Of a stretch of DNA of 64,000 bases, positions 35,781 through 46,547 are shown piece after piece. This DNA is from Eleginops maclovinus (lineage: Eukaryota > Chordata > Actinopteri > Perciformes > Eleginopidae): the NCBI RefSeq assembly GCF_036324505.1, contig NC_086355.1, positions 26,594,518-26,658,517 of the forward strand. Direction: 5' to 3'. Below the pieces are notes generated by a model. That model worked only from the letters and a program-made list of their open reading frames with translations, had not been told where the DNA came from and did not search any database. The first letter of the stretch is position 1. The number at the start of each line of letters is the position of its first letter. The translations under genes and the position numbers were made by a program.

Positions 35781-36711
35781 CGATGTCCTTCAAAAGGGCT
35801 TTACGTTCCTCTAAGGGTTTGCTGCGGAACCCTCTGCAGCGCTTGAGAGGATGCGGCTTCTTATGAAGGGGACATTGCTTCTCAACATCACCAGCTTTGT
35901 GGCCTGAAACCTCCCTCTTGTCTTTCTCTTGTGATACGTCTGTTTTGTGGGCAGACACTAGACTCCTCTGCGGCTTCTTACCAAGGGCGCATTGCTTTAG
36001 GTACTCCGTGTTACCAGTTTGCAGCCTGAAACCTGGATCGTTGCGTGCTCGTGCCTCATCGCTGACGAACTCACAAAAGAAGGAGAATGGAGGGAAGGTT
36101 ACACCATGAGTGGCCTTGTACTTGTAGCCCTGCTTAAGCCACCGCTCTTGGAGGTTGTATGGTAATTTCTCCACGATAGGAGAGACGCCACGTGCAGTGT
36201 CCAAGTAGCTAAGGCCAGGGAGATAGCCTTCTAGCTTAGCAGCTTCTAATTCGTGAAGGAGGTCGCTGAGTTCTCTCAGCTTCACTGGATCCTTGTTGGT
36301 GACCTTTGGGAAGTTTGTGAGCCTGTCGAAGAGTGACTTCTCTATGATCTCTGGGGAACCGAAGCATTCTTCTAAGCGTTCCCAAGCCTTGGTCAGTCCG
36401 GTAGAGGGGTTACTTACATGCACAGCTCTTATTCTCCTGACGTGCTGTGCAGATTCTCGCCCTAACCACTTAGTTAGGAGGTCCAGCTCTTCACTGGCGC
36501 TGAGGTGTAATCCAATAATGGCGTTGAAGAACGATGATTTCCACGCCCAATAGTTCTCAGGAGAATCATCGAACTGTGAGAGGCCGGAGGTTATCAGATC
36601 TCTGCGTGCCAAGTATCTAGCTACATCGCTAATGTCTGACTGCCATCTACTGGCCGTTGTGAAACACTTTTGTGAGGTGAGAACTGTCCTGCACCAGCTG
36701 TAGGTTGCCAT
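35587..36711 (-). CDS. BEL/Pao gag, C-terminal part, in a shifted frame
   Basis: The frame covers the Pao-type gag (DUF1759-like) body: LSQFDDSPENYWAWKSSFF, LLTKWLGRESAQHVRRI, AWERLEECFGSPEIIEKSL and KLEGYLPGLSYLD. Tandem zinc knuckles follow (CFRCCSSTSHMAKEC, CKECDSERHVTALH). Its first ~30 residues overlap the upstream gag frame, and its end overlaps pol. Joining the parts needs a shift of -1 near 36640 and +1 near 35660, which cancel. Both lie inside the gag-protease continuum rather than at an obvious slippery site, so I read them as single-base lesions. Confidence 0.8.
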   Translation of the reverse strand: MATYSWCRTVLTSQKCFTTASRWQSDISDVARYLARRDLITSGLSQFDDSPENYWAWKSSFFNAIIGLHLSASEELDLLTKWLGRESAQHVRRIRAVHVSNPSTGLTKAWERLEECFGSPEIIEKSLFDRLTNFPKVTNKDPVKLRELSDLLHELEAAKLEGYLPGLSYLDTARGVSPIVEKLPYNLQERWLKQGYKYKATHGVTFPPFSFFCEFVSDEARARNDPGFRLQTGNTEYLKQCALGKKPQRSLVSAHKTDVSQEKDKREVSGHKAGDVEKQCPLHKKPHPLKRCRGFRSKPLEERKALLKDIGVCFRCCSSTSHMAKECTAVIKCKECDSERHVTALHPGPPPGTTCAWRGERRRNTATNCRLKLY

Positions 36712-37292
36712 GGAGATGTGTGATGAGGTATAGACTTGGTGGGTTGCGGTGCTGGTCTGGTAGGGTTGGGCATTTTAGAAGAATGAGCTTCAAGTGTGAA
36801 CTCAGTAAGGCGCTGTCTCGGGGGAGACTCAGGTTTCAGCACATGAATTATTGGTGATATAGGTCGTACAGGTGGCTTAACATTTTCTGTTAACTGTAGC
36901 TGAACATATTCACGCGTTCTCTCTTCCACTTCTCGGCAGAGTGATTTATCGTCAACCTCTTCAGGCTCATCTTCTGCTTCAAGTGCGTTAGCTTCTTCTA
37001 AAGCAGCCATCACCTCCTTTTCATGTCTGAGATTGTTTAATCTAGCTTCAATTTGTGCTTTCTCAATCAGAATATCTGACTCCTTCTTGGCAAATTCAGC
37101 TCGTGTGCGGGCTGCTTCCAATTTAGCATGAGCTGCAGCTTTGGCTCTGCTAGATGATGATTTGATTGATGCAAATTTACCGGAAGACGTACGAGCGACT
37201 GACCTGGTTTCCATAGTAGATTTAGGTGCCGTTTTGGGTTCTACTGCGGGGTGTTGAGATGACTCTTCAACTGTCGTTTTCCCATCCATCAT
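36621..37292 (-). CDS. BEL/Pao gag, N-terminal part (223 codons)
   Basis: It begins MMDGKTTVEESSQHP and has a long charged helical segment likely to form a coiled coil (about residues 45-120: SSRAKAAAHAKLEAARTRAE, IEKAQIEARLNNLRHEKEV). A proline-rich stretch follows (SPPRQRL, PTRPAPQPTKSIPHH). This layout is usual for Pao gag N-termini. It stops at a frameshift; the following gag sequence continues in the next frame. Confidence 0.75.
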   Translation of the reverse strand: MMDGKTTVEESSQHPAVEPKTAPKSTMETRSVARTSSGKFASIKSSSSRAKAAAHAKLEAARTRAEFAKKESDILIEKAQIEARLNNLRHEKEVMAALEEANALEAEDEPEEVDDKSLCREVEERTREYVQLQLTENVKPPVRPISPIIHVLKPESPPRQRLTEFTLEAHSSKMPNPTRPAPQPTKSIPHHTSPWQPTAGAGQFSPHKSVSQRPVDGSQTLAM

Positions 37293-37404
37293 TCAGATAT
37301 GCTGTGAGCCGGGTGTGAGCAGTGTTGAAGATGATGAGAAGTAGGACACAATTGAAGATGACTCTCCTTGAGTAGTTCTGCCCGCTGTGCTGGATGCTTT
37401 TTAC

Positions 37405-38038
37405 TGTTCTGTCCTCACCAGGCGCCCATTCACTTGACTAGACAGACAGCTGACGATAGAACGACGGAATGACTTTCTGAGGCAGAAGTGGATTTTGAAC
37501 ATTTACTCCATCCTTCAGGTTTACAGAATTCTTCCTTTTTCCTTCGTAAACTAAATAAACAAACAGAAATGTACATAAAAGTGTGTTTGCTTCACCCTTC
37601 TACATACATACACAGTGTAGCATAGAAATCACGTGAGGAAAATAACATACTAGTTAGCTTGCTCGCTCTACATGACTTGCAGAAGTTCTTCAGACATTCT
37701 ATCTACACAAAAACGATTTATTGCCATTAATTTGACTACAAATTAACTTAAGATGCATAAAAGCATAAATTGGTCCTTCATACACAAAATCATAAACATT
37801 GACTTACAAGCAAAGCCTTAACAAGGGCAAGAACGTCCTTCAAGGATGAGCATCTCTTCACCTTGGTATGTTCTGACTCAACTGAAGTAATGAACTTCCT
37901 AGCTAGATTTGACATCACAGGAAGTTACATCAGCTGAAGGTAAGTATCAAAATAAAAGGCAGGATCAATAATGAGTGTTTCCTCACTAGAAAGACACTAG
38001 GTGGCGCTAAAACCCCAAAAAATTCCAATGCCATGACA
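37405..38038 (-). repeat. 5' LTR of the BEL/Pao element
   Basis: 634 bp, collinear with 29740-30379. Adjacent outer sequence is the duplicated CATGG, then Rex3. The promoter of the element is expected here; no TATA box was clearly identified. Confidence 0.93.
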
Positions 38039-38039
38039 C

Positions 38040-39776
38040 ATGGAGAAGGACTTTCGGTCAGCACCAAAGTTGTTCTGGAAAACCGTCCGACACCTCAGGA
38101 GGGGGAAGCAGGGAACCATCCAAGCTGTGTACAGTAAGGATGGGAAGCTGTTGACCTCAACTGATAGTGTGTTAGGGCGGTGGAAGGAACACTTTGAGGA
38201 ACTCCTGAATCTGACAACTCCGCCCTCTATGTTAGAGGCGGAGCTGGAGTATGAAGGGGGATCAATTCCAATCTCACGGGGGGAAGTCACTGAGGTAGTT
38301 AAACAGCTCCACAGTGGCAAAGCCCCTGGGGTGGATGAGATCCGCCCAGAAATGCTGAAGGCTCTGGGTGTTGAAGGACTGTCATGGTTGACACGTCTCA
38401 TCAACATTGCGTGGAAGTCGGAAACAGTACCGAAGGAGTGGCAGACCGGGGTGGTGGTTCCTCTTTTTAAAAAGGGGGATCAGAGGGTGTGTGCCAATTA
38501 CAGAGGCATCACATTACTCAGCCTCCCCGGGAAAGTTTACTCTAAGGTGCTGGAAAGGAGGGTCCGGCCGATTGTCGAACCTCAGATTGAAAAGGAACAA
38601 TGCGGTTTTCATCCTGTTCGTGGAACGACGGACCAGCTTTTCACTCTCGCAAGGATCCTGGAGGGGGCCTGGGAGTACGCTCATACGGTCTACATGTGCT
38701 TTGTGGATTTGGAGAAGGCGTATGACCGGGTTCCCAGGGAGATACTGTGGGAGGTGCTGCGGGAATATGGGGTGAGGTGGTCTCTACTCAGGGCCATCCA
38801 ATCTCTGTACTCTCAAAGCGAGAGCTGTGTCCGGGTCCTCTGTAGCACGTCGGACCGATTTCCGGTGAGGGTTGGCCTCCGCCAGGGCTGCGCTTTGTCA
38901 CCAATCCTGTTTGTGATATTCATGGACAGGATTTCGAGACGTAGTCATGGGGGAGGGGGTCTGCAGTTCGGTGGGCTAAGGATTGCACCACTGCTTTTTG
39001 CAGATGATGTGGTCCTAATGGCTTCATCGGTCTGTGACCTTCAGCACTCACTGGATCGGTTCGCGGCCGAGTGTGAAGCGGCTGGGATGAGGATCAGCAC
39101 CTCTAAATCTGAGGCCATGGTTCTCAGCAGGAAACCGCTGGACTGTCCACTCCAGGTAGGGAATGAAGCCTTACCCCAAGTGAAGGAGTTCAAGTATCTT
39201 GGGGTCTTGTTCTCGAGTGAGGGAACAATGGAGTGTGAGATGGGCCAAAGAATCGGAGCAGCGGGAGCGGTACTGCGGTCGCTTTACCGCACCGTTGTGA
39301 CGAAAAGAGAGCTGAGTCAGAAGGCAAAGCTCTCTGTCTACCGGGCCATCTTCGTTCCTACCCTCACCTATGGTCATGAAGGATGGGTCATGACCGAAAG
39401 AATGAGATCGCGGATACAAGCGGCCGAAATGGGATTTCTCCGCAGGGTGGCTGGCATTTCCCTTAGGGATAAGGTGAGAAGTTCAATCATCCGAGAGGGA
39501 CTCGGAGTAGAACCGCTGCTCCTTCGCATTGAAAGGAGCCAGTTGAGGTGGTTCGGGCAGCTAGTGAGGATGCCACCTGGGTGCCTCCCTAGGGAGGTGT
39601 TCCAGGCACGTCCAGCTGGGAAGAGACCGAGGGGTAGACCTAGGACCAGGTGGAGGGATTATATCTCTTCGCTGGCCTGGGAGCGTCTTCGAATCCCCCA
39701 GTCAGAGCTGGTTGATGTGGCCAGGGAAAGGAAAGTTTGGGGATCTCTGCTGGAGCTGTTACCTCCGCGACCCTGA
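38040..39776 (+). CDS. Rex3/RTE reverse transcriptase portion (578 codons, open)
   Basis: This continues the LINE interrupted at 29734. The apparent ATG is supplied by the duplicated CATGG. RT blocks in order: KAPGVDEIRPEMLKALG, WQTGVVVPLFKKGDQ, ANYRGITLLSLPGKVYSKVL, CGFHPVRGTTDQLFTL, CFVDLEKAYDRVPREIL, GLRQGCALSPILFVIF and FADDVVLMASS (catalytic box). The C-terminal region follows (TLTYGHEGWVMTERMRS; RGRPRTRWRDY). WQTGVVV and GLRQGCALSPILF match the conserved fish Rex3 RT segments as I recall them. The frame is unbroken, but the whole element is dead because its endonuclease half has stops and a deletion. Confidence 0.92.
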   Translation: MEKDFRSAPKLFWKTVRHLRRGKQGTIQAVYSKDGKLLTSTDSVLGRWKEHFEELLNLTTPPSMLEAELEYEGGSIPISRGEVTEVVKQLHSGKAPGVDEIRPEMLKALGVEGLSWLTRLINIAWKSETVPKEWQTGVVVPLFKKGDQRVCANYRGITLLSLPGKVYSKVLERRVRPIVEPQIEKEQCGFHPVRGTTDQLFTLARILEGAWEYAHTVYMCFVDLEKAYDRVPREILWEVLREYGVRWSLLRAIQSLYSQSESCVRVLCSTSDRFPVRVGLRQGCALSPILFVIFMDRISRRSHGGGGLQFGGLRIAPLLFADDVVLMASSVCDLQHSLDRFAAECEAAGMRISTSKSEAMVLSRKPLDCPLQVGNEALPQVKEFKYLGVLFSSEGTMECEMGQRIGAAGAVLRSLYRTVVTKRELSQKAKLSVYRAIFVPTLTYGHEGWVMTERMRSRIQAAEMGFLRRVAGISLRDKVRSSIIREGLGVEPLLLRIERSQLRWFGQLVRMPPGCLPREVFQARPAGKRPRGRPRTRWRDYISSLAWERLRIPQSELVDVARERKVWGSLLELLPPRP

Positions 39777-39822
39777 CGGAAAAGCAGGAGAAGATGGATG
39801 GATGGATGGATGGATGGATAAT
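39777..39822 (+). repeat. Rex3 3' tail with (GGAT)n
   Basis: After a very short 3' UTR, about seven GGAT units (39795-39820) end the LINE, as described for Rex3. Confidence 0.9.
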
Positions 39823-42800
39823 GTTACTTACAGTTTTACTAATAATAATGATTAGAATTATTAGTCATTCTTGTTACAAAATATGTAGTTAACATAATTC
39901 TCAGATTTTATTTTAGATAATTTATGTTACTTTTTAATGTTTTGGTTTTTATAATGAAGAACCGAAAAAGGCATATAAGTGATCCCAGAGTAAAAGTGAA
40001 AATTAAAAAAATAAAAGCCAGGAGAATATAATGGCCCCTCTGCAAAAGTGAAATGTGTTATAATACGTTATTTACATTTCAGATTGAGTATTCTTTGGAG
40101 TCTATAGTTATATGATCATAAATCAAATAAGAGACATTTTCCACTGCTTAAAATGATTCTCTCCAGTGTTGGCTGTCGGCCCCTACAGAGAACGAAGGAC
40201 AGCATTTGTTATACATATTTTAGTACTATTCTTTCTGGCAGATTTCCTCATTATGGCAAACTTGTTATCACCATAGTCCCTACATTGGGATTCAAATCGA
40301 GATAATTTTTCTGGCGGAAGAACTCCTTTTGAGCTGCTGCACCTGTGAGTTGTGTTACTCTCCTGCTCCAGTCAGCACATGACTGTCAGTTGTTCCCCAG
40401 TGCTCATCTTACAGAGGGTGAGCAGCATTGGCAGAAACCTAAAAGTATGGCAAGTCTGAGAACAAAGTAATTGTTAATCAATAACTTAAACTACACAATC
40501 ATCATGTCTCATACATACATCATCTCATTATTTCTATACCTTGCTTGAATTCACAGGGTGTAAAACCAGGCCCAGTAGAGAACTTTGCTGTGATGTGCAC
40601 AAATGCTAAGCAGAAAACAATGTCAGAAGTAAATTGAGACATTTGAGTCAAGTTGAGACAAATTTTGTTAAAGTAACATATGCACACAGGATAGCTTTTG
40701 TAGTAAGACAACTCGCGTGTTTCATGAATATGTTTATTAGAAGCAGTATATAGTTTGAATTTGGTGTTTAGGCTCGGGCCTAATCACGCCACATATTTAC
40801 ATAGAAAATTGAATGATGATTAGATAACTATCCCTAGAGCCTACAGATGGAAGCTGATCTGGCAGCTTAAACACAGTGGCAAGTTATGGAGACTGTGTTT
40901 GGATGGTTGTTAGAATGGCAGGGGGCGTTATGTGCAAATGCATTATTGGTGCTCGAGTTGACTGCCTGAACTAGCTCGCAGACTTCGACCCACATGTGTT
41001 AATGTCTCTGAATTTGCTTCAAATAGGAGCAGCACACTATCAAAAGACAACAGTGGAGAGCTGCTGGATCTGTCTGTCTTTAAAGTACCAGATATCTACA
41101 AGGACTTCACCCCTGCTTCTAGTGCCACTAGTGGACTCTGCTTTCCCTAAAGATCAAGCTGGCAGTCTCTTATCATATCAGCAACCCAGAACTGCAAGAA
41201 GTCACACAGCTGCTTATCATGGCCAGATCTACCACTGTTTGGCTAAACACTGCATCTATCTGCATGCATTTTAGTTTTTTCCGTGAACATCAACAGCTGC
41301 ACTTAAAGGGTTAGTTTTGGTCTTTTGAAGTTAGGTTGTATGAGGTACTTATCTGTAGTTATTGTATTATATCCAGACAGGAGCAATAACATAGTTTAAC
41401 CACCTTAAAGGGGTGCACTTGCAGAGGAAGATACGCTCATTCAACACAGACTCTGAGTGACGTGTTCCCAGTGATAAAGGAGAGAACAGACCTCTTTTTT
41501 CTCTACCTACATGCTTGTATAGTATGTTAATATTTATGGCTTGTGTCAATAAAGCTGAATGATGAGAAGTATGTCTAGTGTCACTAAAATCACAGTATTT
41601 TTTAAGAGTATGACAACAAATTAATATAGCAATGCTCATATTTCGAACAGACAGCACCCTAATCAATACAAAACATCTTTAGCCCGAAGCATACCACTTT
41701 ATCCTCATCTTATCAAACTCTTTCTAATAATAATTTATGCTGTTACATTCATATTGTACCATGCGATGTGATCATATCTTACATGCCATGGATGACATAC
41801 ATGGCTTAGCTCAGAGCTTCACTTATTAGCCAACATTTTTTTTCCTACAGTATGTGCTTATGTACCGTGGTGTGATGACATAATGCAGGGTGTAGTTAAG
41901 TAACAAGGACTTGTTTATGTTCAGTATACTTATGCCAACTAAGTTCCAATTGTTATTTGAAAGTAGAGTTGCATATTATTGTTATTTTATTACTGTATGT
42001 TGTGTTGTCACATTTGATTGTTCAGAAGAAGTGATAAATTGCACAGGTAATTGCTTATTTCCACCACAGGGTTGCGCTGGAGGGCGTGCAGTGGAGAAGA
42101 AGCAGAAGAGTCTGCTGGTTTTTTTTAGATGTTGACAGAGTTGTGCTGAGAAATAAAGTTGTCACGAGAGCGATAATACAAGTTTGCTTGATTGAAGTAC
42201 AACAATGGCACTAATTAACAATGTTAAACTAAGGGATATTGTTCTGCCTTTGCAGATGAAAAAGTTAAAAGTAATAAGTTAAGTTAAAATTCATCAGTTC
42301 ATACGTAGATTTAAGTGTATGTTCTTGGTTGTAAGAAACTGCGTCAGAGTGAGTGGTCTTTTCTTTGGTCTCGAGAAACCGCATCGTAGTGAGCGCTCAG
42401 TGCGTTAGCAGCAGCTATGTAACCAGCGCGGTTGTTCTCCTCATTACATGCTCAGGAGAGCTGAGGCACGCACAGACAGATAAGCAGACTGTTAAAATCA
42501 TATTGTCAAAGGTTACAAACGCTTTTGCCTTGGAGAATATTTGTCTGTAAGTATTATAAGTGGTCAAATGTGTATTTTATATCAAGACCTACTTGTTGTG
42601 TTTTTATGAGTATAGCCTACTCCGCTAACGTTAGCTCATGCTGAGATGCTAGTTTGTGTTAACATGCTAACTCTTCTCAGTTTGTTCATTTGTGGAGGCT
42701 AATTGAAATGTACTCATTCTATGCCAACTCACACTGTGTTTTAAGTAAGTAAAGTGTGTTTATTTCTGTAATCTGCAGTTTTACGGTGATGTTGGAAAAA

Positions 42801-43090
42801 AGAAGACTTCATTAAAGGACAAGAAAAGTCAAGCCTTGTGGTTTTTTGGAGGGCTTCTAGCTAACCGTTATCTGACTGTCTAGCCTTGCATCGGCACATG
42901 CACTGCGAGGGCAGTACAGATATGTTTTGTAATACATCAATGTCAACACCGTTATCTGGTACATTTATTTGTTGAAAAGACATCCAAATGGTCCTGACTA
43001 TAAGAAGCCCAGTCACCATGGCAAAGTGGAGGCCACAAGCAGGCGTAGTAACTGTCATGACATCGATGAGAGACCATTGTTTATACAATG
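39823..43090. other. No gene seen in about 3.2 kb
   Basis: AT-rich; open frames are short and domain-free. At 42060-42170 an AG acceptor-like site precedes a short GC-richer segment with an AATAAA, but no coding exon is convincing. Confidence 0.35.
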
Positions 43091-43092
43091 TC

Positions 43093-43098
43093 ATTTAT
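43093..43098 (-). promoter_or_regulatory. Possible poly(A) signal of the integrase-like gene
   Basis: TTTATT on the plus strand gives AATAAA on the minus strand, about 210 bases past the C-terminal reading. Confidence 0.4.
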
Positions 43099-43307
43099 TT
43101 AATAAAAATGTATTAAAATACACTTCCATATATACACCCACACAAATTACTACAACTAAAATATAAAAACATAGGATAGACATACTACACACTAAAACAT
43201 TGTGGAAAGTATTTTCATTTTTAATGCAATGACTGAGTTCAAAGTGCAAAGAACAGCCTGCGGAGGAGCCGCTGTCAAATGTGTGTTGAACCATGTCCGT
43301 GACGAAA

Positions 43308-45026
43308 TCAAAAAGCATTTAATGTTGCCATGAATGACAGCATATTTCGGATGATGCCCAGTCCAAGATCTTCTCTACGACCAGCAGGAGGATCAAACTG
43401 TGCGGTGAGCTGCTCCATGTCCTCATCTCTTAGCAGGTGCTGGTTTGGAGGAACAGTGACCCTCTCTGGCCAGTCCAATACAACATCCTCTGCATCAGCT
43501 CCACCCTCTCTTTCTGGCTCCTCCTGAGCATCTCCTTGTCCTCCACCAAAGACGCTCTGCATGGCAGAAGTGGTCAGGCCTTGCCGTTCCAGGCAACCTT
43601 GGGACGGAAAGTCGTATGGGACTCTGGTGTCTTTCGGTCCTCAAACCATTATTATTCCACTGGTCCAAAAAACCCTGTAGGTCACAGTTTATGCGTGGGA
43701 GATAGACATAATGCAGGGCATTTCATTGTCTATGTGTATTATGCCTTCACTCTCCAAGAAGTTGAAGAAGTCGTAATAGACATTGCTAACAACTCGCCAC
43801 AGGTCACCCCAGAGCCGCTCTATTCTCTGGTTGCGAGTGCTTCTTCCACAGAGAGCACTGCCTCTGTGAGAGCCTCTGAAGATGTTCATCATTAAGCAGA
43901 CGGAGTTGTTTTCGCCCCCATGGTCGGTTCTGACCCTCGAGGGCACACCATACGTGGCCACCGCGTCCATGAAGCTGGCCATCACGATGCTGCTTCTATT
44001 GTTGTCTGAGGCCCGGAGGAAGACGACAAGACGGCTATAGCCATCTATACCCCCATGAATGACAATCCTCCACCTAAAACAAAAATATGAAAAGTATAAA
44101 TAAGATGCACAATACATACACTGAAGCAGGAGTTTGGGTTTTGTGGCCTATTGATAGAAATGATCCACCTTTCAAAAATATACTCCAAGTCTGGTATTGG
44201 TCATATTTACCTTATTAATTTGTGGTTCCCATCTAGGTGCCACAAGGAGTTAGGTCCCGCAACCTGGTATGCTCTACGGTGCAGTCTCTGTGACATTGCT
44301 CGTAGTGCAGCTGCTTCTGGGTTTGTCCGCTTCATGCTGTCCCACACTCTGCGTCTCTGTATCCACATCTGCTGGGCCTTCAGCTGTGCCCCGACAGATT
44401 CAGGGCCAATCTGGTCATTCCCAGCGGCTATCTCCTTGATGAGGTCGTCTAGTGCAGCATTTGAGATGGTGGAGTATGTCCCAGAGCGCATCATGTGGAA
44501 CTGCCTGAAACATAAACATGTTGTAAATATATGATACCTACGGTATTCAGATTTACTTTACACCATGCATAGTGTAACATGGCTACAACCCCTCCTTGGG
44601 ATGTTTACAATAATTTGAGACAACATGGCATTTCCAATATTGAAGAAATTGGTACATACCTCAAACGCCATCTCACTGTGTGGAGAGATACTTTTTGAAT
44701 CAGGGCCATCTGTGTTGCTTTAAAACCACAGGTCCCCAAAAAAGCGTAAAAGCTTAAAAACACTTTTATATTTCTATTACCAATCTTGCTAAAAATCTAT
44801 TAGTTTAAAATGTTTTGGCCTGTTGGCAACTTACTGCTCAACAATAAACACACTGTTTTCTCAACGATAGAGTATCCTAATATGAAAAATAATCACATCG
44901 ACCTACCTTGTTGTGCGGGTGTGATAGGCCAAGATCTCCGGACTTCCAGTATATATTCCCGAAGGTCCTGAAGTAAAAGATCAGCTGCCCCGTGACCACT
45001 CGAGGCTCCTTTCCATGGTTTCTTAC
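43308..45026 (-). pseudogene. Multi-exon integrase-like (DDE) protein, two frameshifts
   Basis: Exons in transcript order: 45026-44907 (PWKGASSGHGAADLLLQDL, LEVRRSWPITPAQQ), 44690-44660 (VSLHTVRWRL), 44504-44211 (MMRSGTYSTISNAALDDLI, PNSLWHLDGNHKLI) and 44073-43308 (WRIVIHGGIDGYSRLVVFL, VPSRVRTDHGGEN, RSTRNQRIERLWGDLWRV). All three joins keep phase and use GT..AG. D in HLDGNHK, D in RTDHGG and E in RIERLW form the catalytic triad of the rve/p58-like integrase core found in many fish uncharacterised proteins. In the last exon the reading shifts near 43712 (to LHYVYLPRINCDLQGFLDQW) and again near 43600 (to GLTTSAMQSVFGGG and the C-terminus). I saw no LTRs or terminal repeats. Either a decayed gene copy or part of a DNA transposon such as an IS3EU/Ginger-type family; the first exon is not found. 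Confidence 0.65.
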
Positions 45027-45302
45027 CTGCCAGGAAACGGTTTGGTGAAATAAGGGAGAAAAAGAGAATTGGTTGGTAAGTGTGAAAGAGCTTGAAACAA
45101 CCTGTTTAGGCTAGATGCTAAAACAAAATACTTTCATTTGTGTTGGACAGTAGCGATAGGCTGGGCCCTTACCTCATTATTGTGTATTGTACCACTGCAG
45201 GACCAGCATCTGTTTGAAGAAGTCTTGTGCAGTCAGTTAATGTCCTTTTGCAACGTATGATGAAGTTTCTCATGGACATTTTTCTATTATTCCACAACTA
45301 CC

Positions 45303-45358
45303 ACCAATACACGAAACGGCTTCTTCTTCTTTTGCTGCTGCTGCTGCTGCTCCTCGAT
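45303..45358. repeat. CTT/CTG trinucleotide run
   Basis: 'cttcttcttcttttgctgctgctgctgctgctcctc' includes about six CTG units. Confidence 0.7.
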
Positions 45359-45989
45359 GATACTGCCATCCTATTTATACAACTTCTTACCTGAAGCTGC
45401 CCTGCACATTTGTTTAACTTCTGGTTCCAACACAATTCGGAGCTCACAGCCCGCTAACGAATCAGAGCGCTGTGTGGAGAGTGTCAAGCTGTCAAATCAT
45501 ATTACAGGATAAAGGAAATACAGTTTAAACTGCTGTATAAAGGAAAGACGGCCGGGAAAAATCACATACTGTGTGAACGTGAAAATGTATAGAATATCAC
45601 ATTATTACATTTGCAGCAAGCAAGCTTACTTCAATATCTGCCAAGACATAATTAACCAGAGCAAAGTAACTCAGAGCATTGCGTACAGTCCATGGTACTG
45701 TAACTGCAGACGCCGATGTGTCGCCTTTTTTTCATTCAATCACATCATAATATATATTTCCTTATCTGTGTCCACTCCTCGAGCCGTATCTTCCCATTTT
45801 GTTGCTGTGAAACATGAATGCAGAAGACAGAGTAGCACCTCAAAACTCTGGAGAACAGACAGCTGTTGCTAAGCAGCAGGTGCAGTTAAGGTAAAGCAGA
45901 CCTTGCAATAAGTTGCATTACATACAAAGACTGCAAGTGATCTTAAAGATATAATAAAAAAAACTGGAGATAAAACAAGTTTTCGCAAA

Positions 45990-46058
45990 GATTCAAACCC
46001 GGGTCGGCAGGGTTGGCAGGCCCACACTTAAACCACTGCTCCACAAGCAGGTTACAGC
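45990..46058 (-). other. tRNA-like sequence (pseudo-tRNA or SINE head)
   Basis: The minus strand reads TGGAGCAGTGGTTTAAGTGT (A box) and then CCCGGGTTTGAATCTTTGC (B box) with tRNA-like spacing. I do not see a closing acceptor stem, so a functional tRNA gene is not claimed. Confidence 0.45.
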
Positions 46059-46111
46059 ACTTCAGTAGTTTGGATTCATTATACTTATAGACAAAACAAT
46101 AAGGCAATTTC

Positions 46112-46445
46112 ATTTTAAAAGACAATGAAAGCAGGGAAATATTGTTATATAAATATTTCTTTATGCCTATATTCAAAAGGCAAATGAATACTTAGTCCTC
46201 TCGATCTGGAATAATGTACAATTCACAGCACGGCCTCACAATTTCAGGAACTTTTCATCTACACATTGCTTTGGTCGGGAGATATTATTTTAAAAGACAA
46301 AGAAGGCAGGTTATATTGATATATTGATTATATTCAAAGGCAAATTAATACTTTGTCCTCTCAATCTGTACTAATGTAGCCTACAACTCACAGCACAGCC
46401 TCAAAAAATCCGGAACTTTTCATCTACACTTTGCATTGCTCTGGC
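46112..46445 (+). repeat. Diverged tandem duplication, about 160-175 bp unit
   Basis: The unit at 46112-46286 (ATTTTAAAAGACAA, TATATTCAAAAGGCAAAT, GAACTTTTCATCTACAC) repeats from 46287 with the same word order and scattered changes. Confidence 0.75.
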
Positions 46446-46547
46446 TTTACTCTTCACTGATTGGTTACAGAAACTTTGAACTTAGTGGATATGTAAATCA
46501 GGAGGGGCTCATTATCATATAAAAAAATGCCCGTATATACGCATGTT

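Larger units (their letters stand above)
29740..38038 (-). mobile_element. BEL/Pao LTR retrotransposon inserted in Rex3
   Basis: Two near-identical LTRs (29740-30379 and 37405-38038) in TG..CA form bound minus-strand gag and pol, with a 5-bp duplication CATGG outside. By eye the LTRs differ at about nine bases plus a 5-base indel and a short indel, so the insertion is relatively recent. A purine-rich GGCGAGGAG precedes the 3' LTR (minus sense) as a possible polypurine tract. I could not name the primer tRNA. A mini-hAT (30471-31513) is inserted between the pol stop and the 3' LTR. Confidence 0.93.

Noticed and set aside
35587..36711. Programmed ribosomal frameshifting in the BEL/Pao gag
   Set aside because: The two shifts cancel each other, lie inside gag rather than at the gag-pol border, and no clear slippery heptamer was seen; single-base lesions are simpler.
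42060..42175. Exon-like segment with AG acceptor and AATAAA
   Set aside because: Too short, no domain, and no partner exon; not enough to call a gene.
45990..46058. Functional tRNA gene
   Set aside because: A- and B-box-like words are present, but I could not pair an acceptor stem or place an anticodon loop; kept only as tRNA-like.
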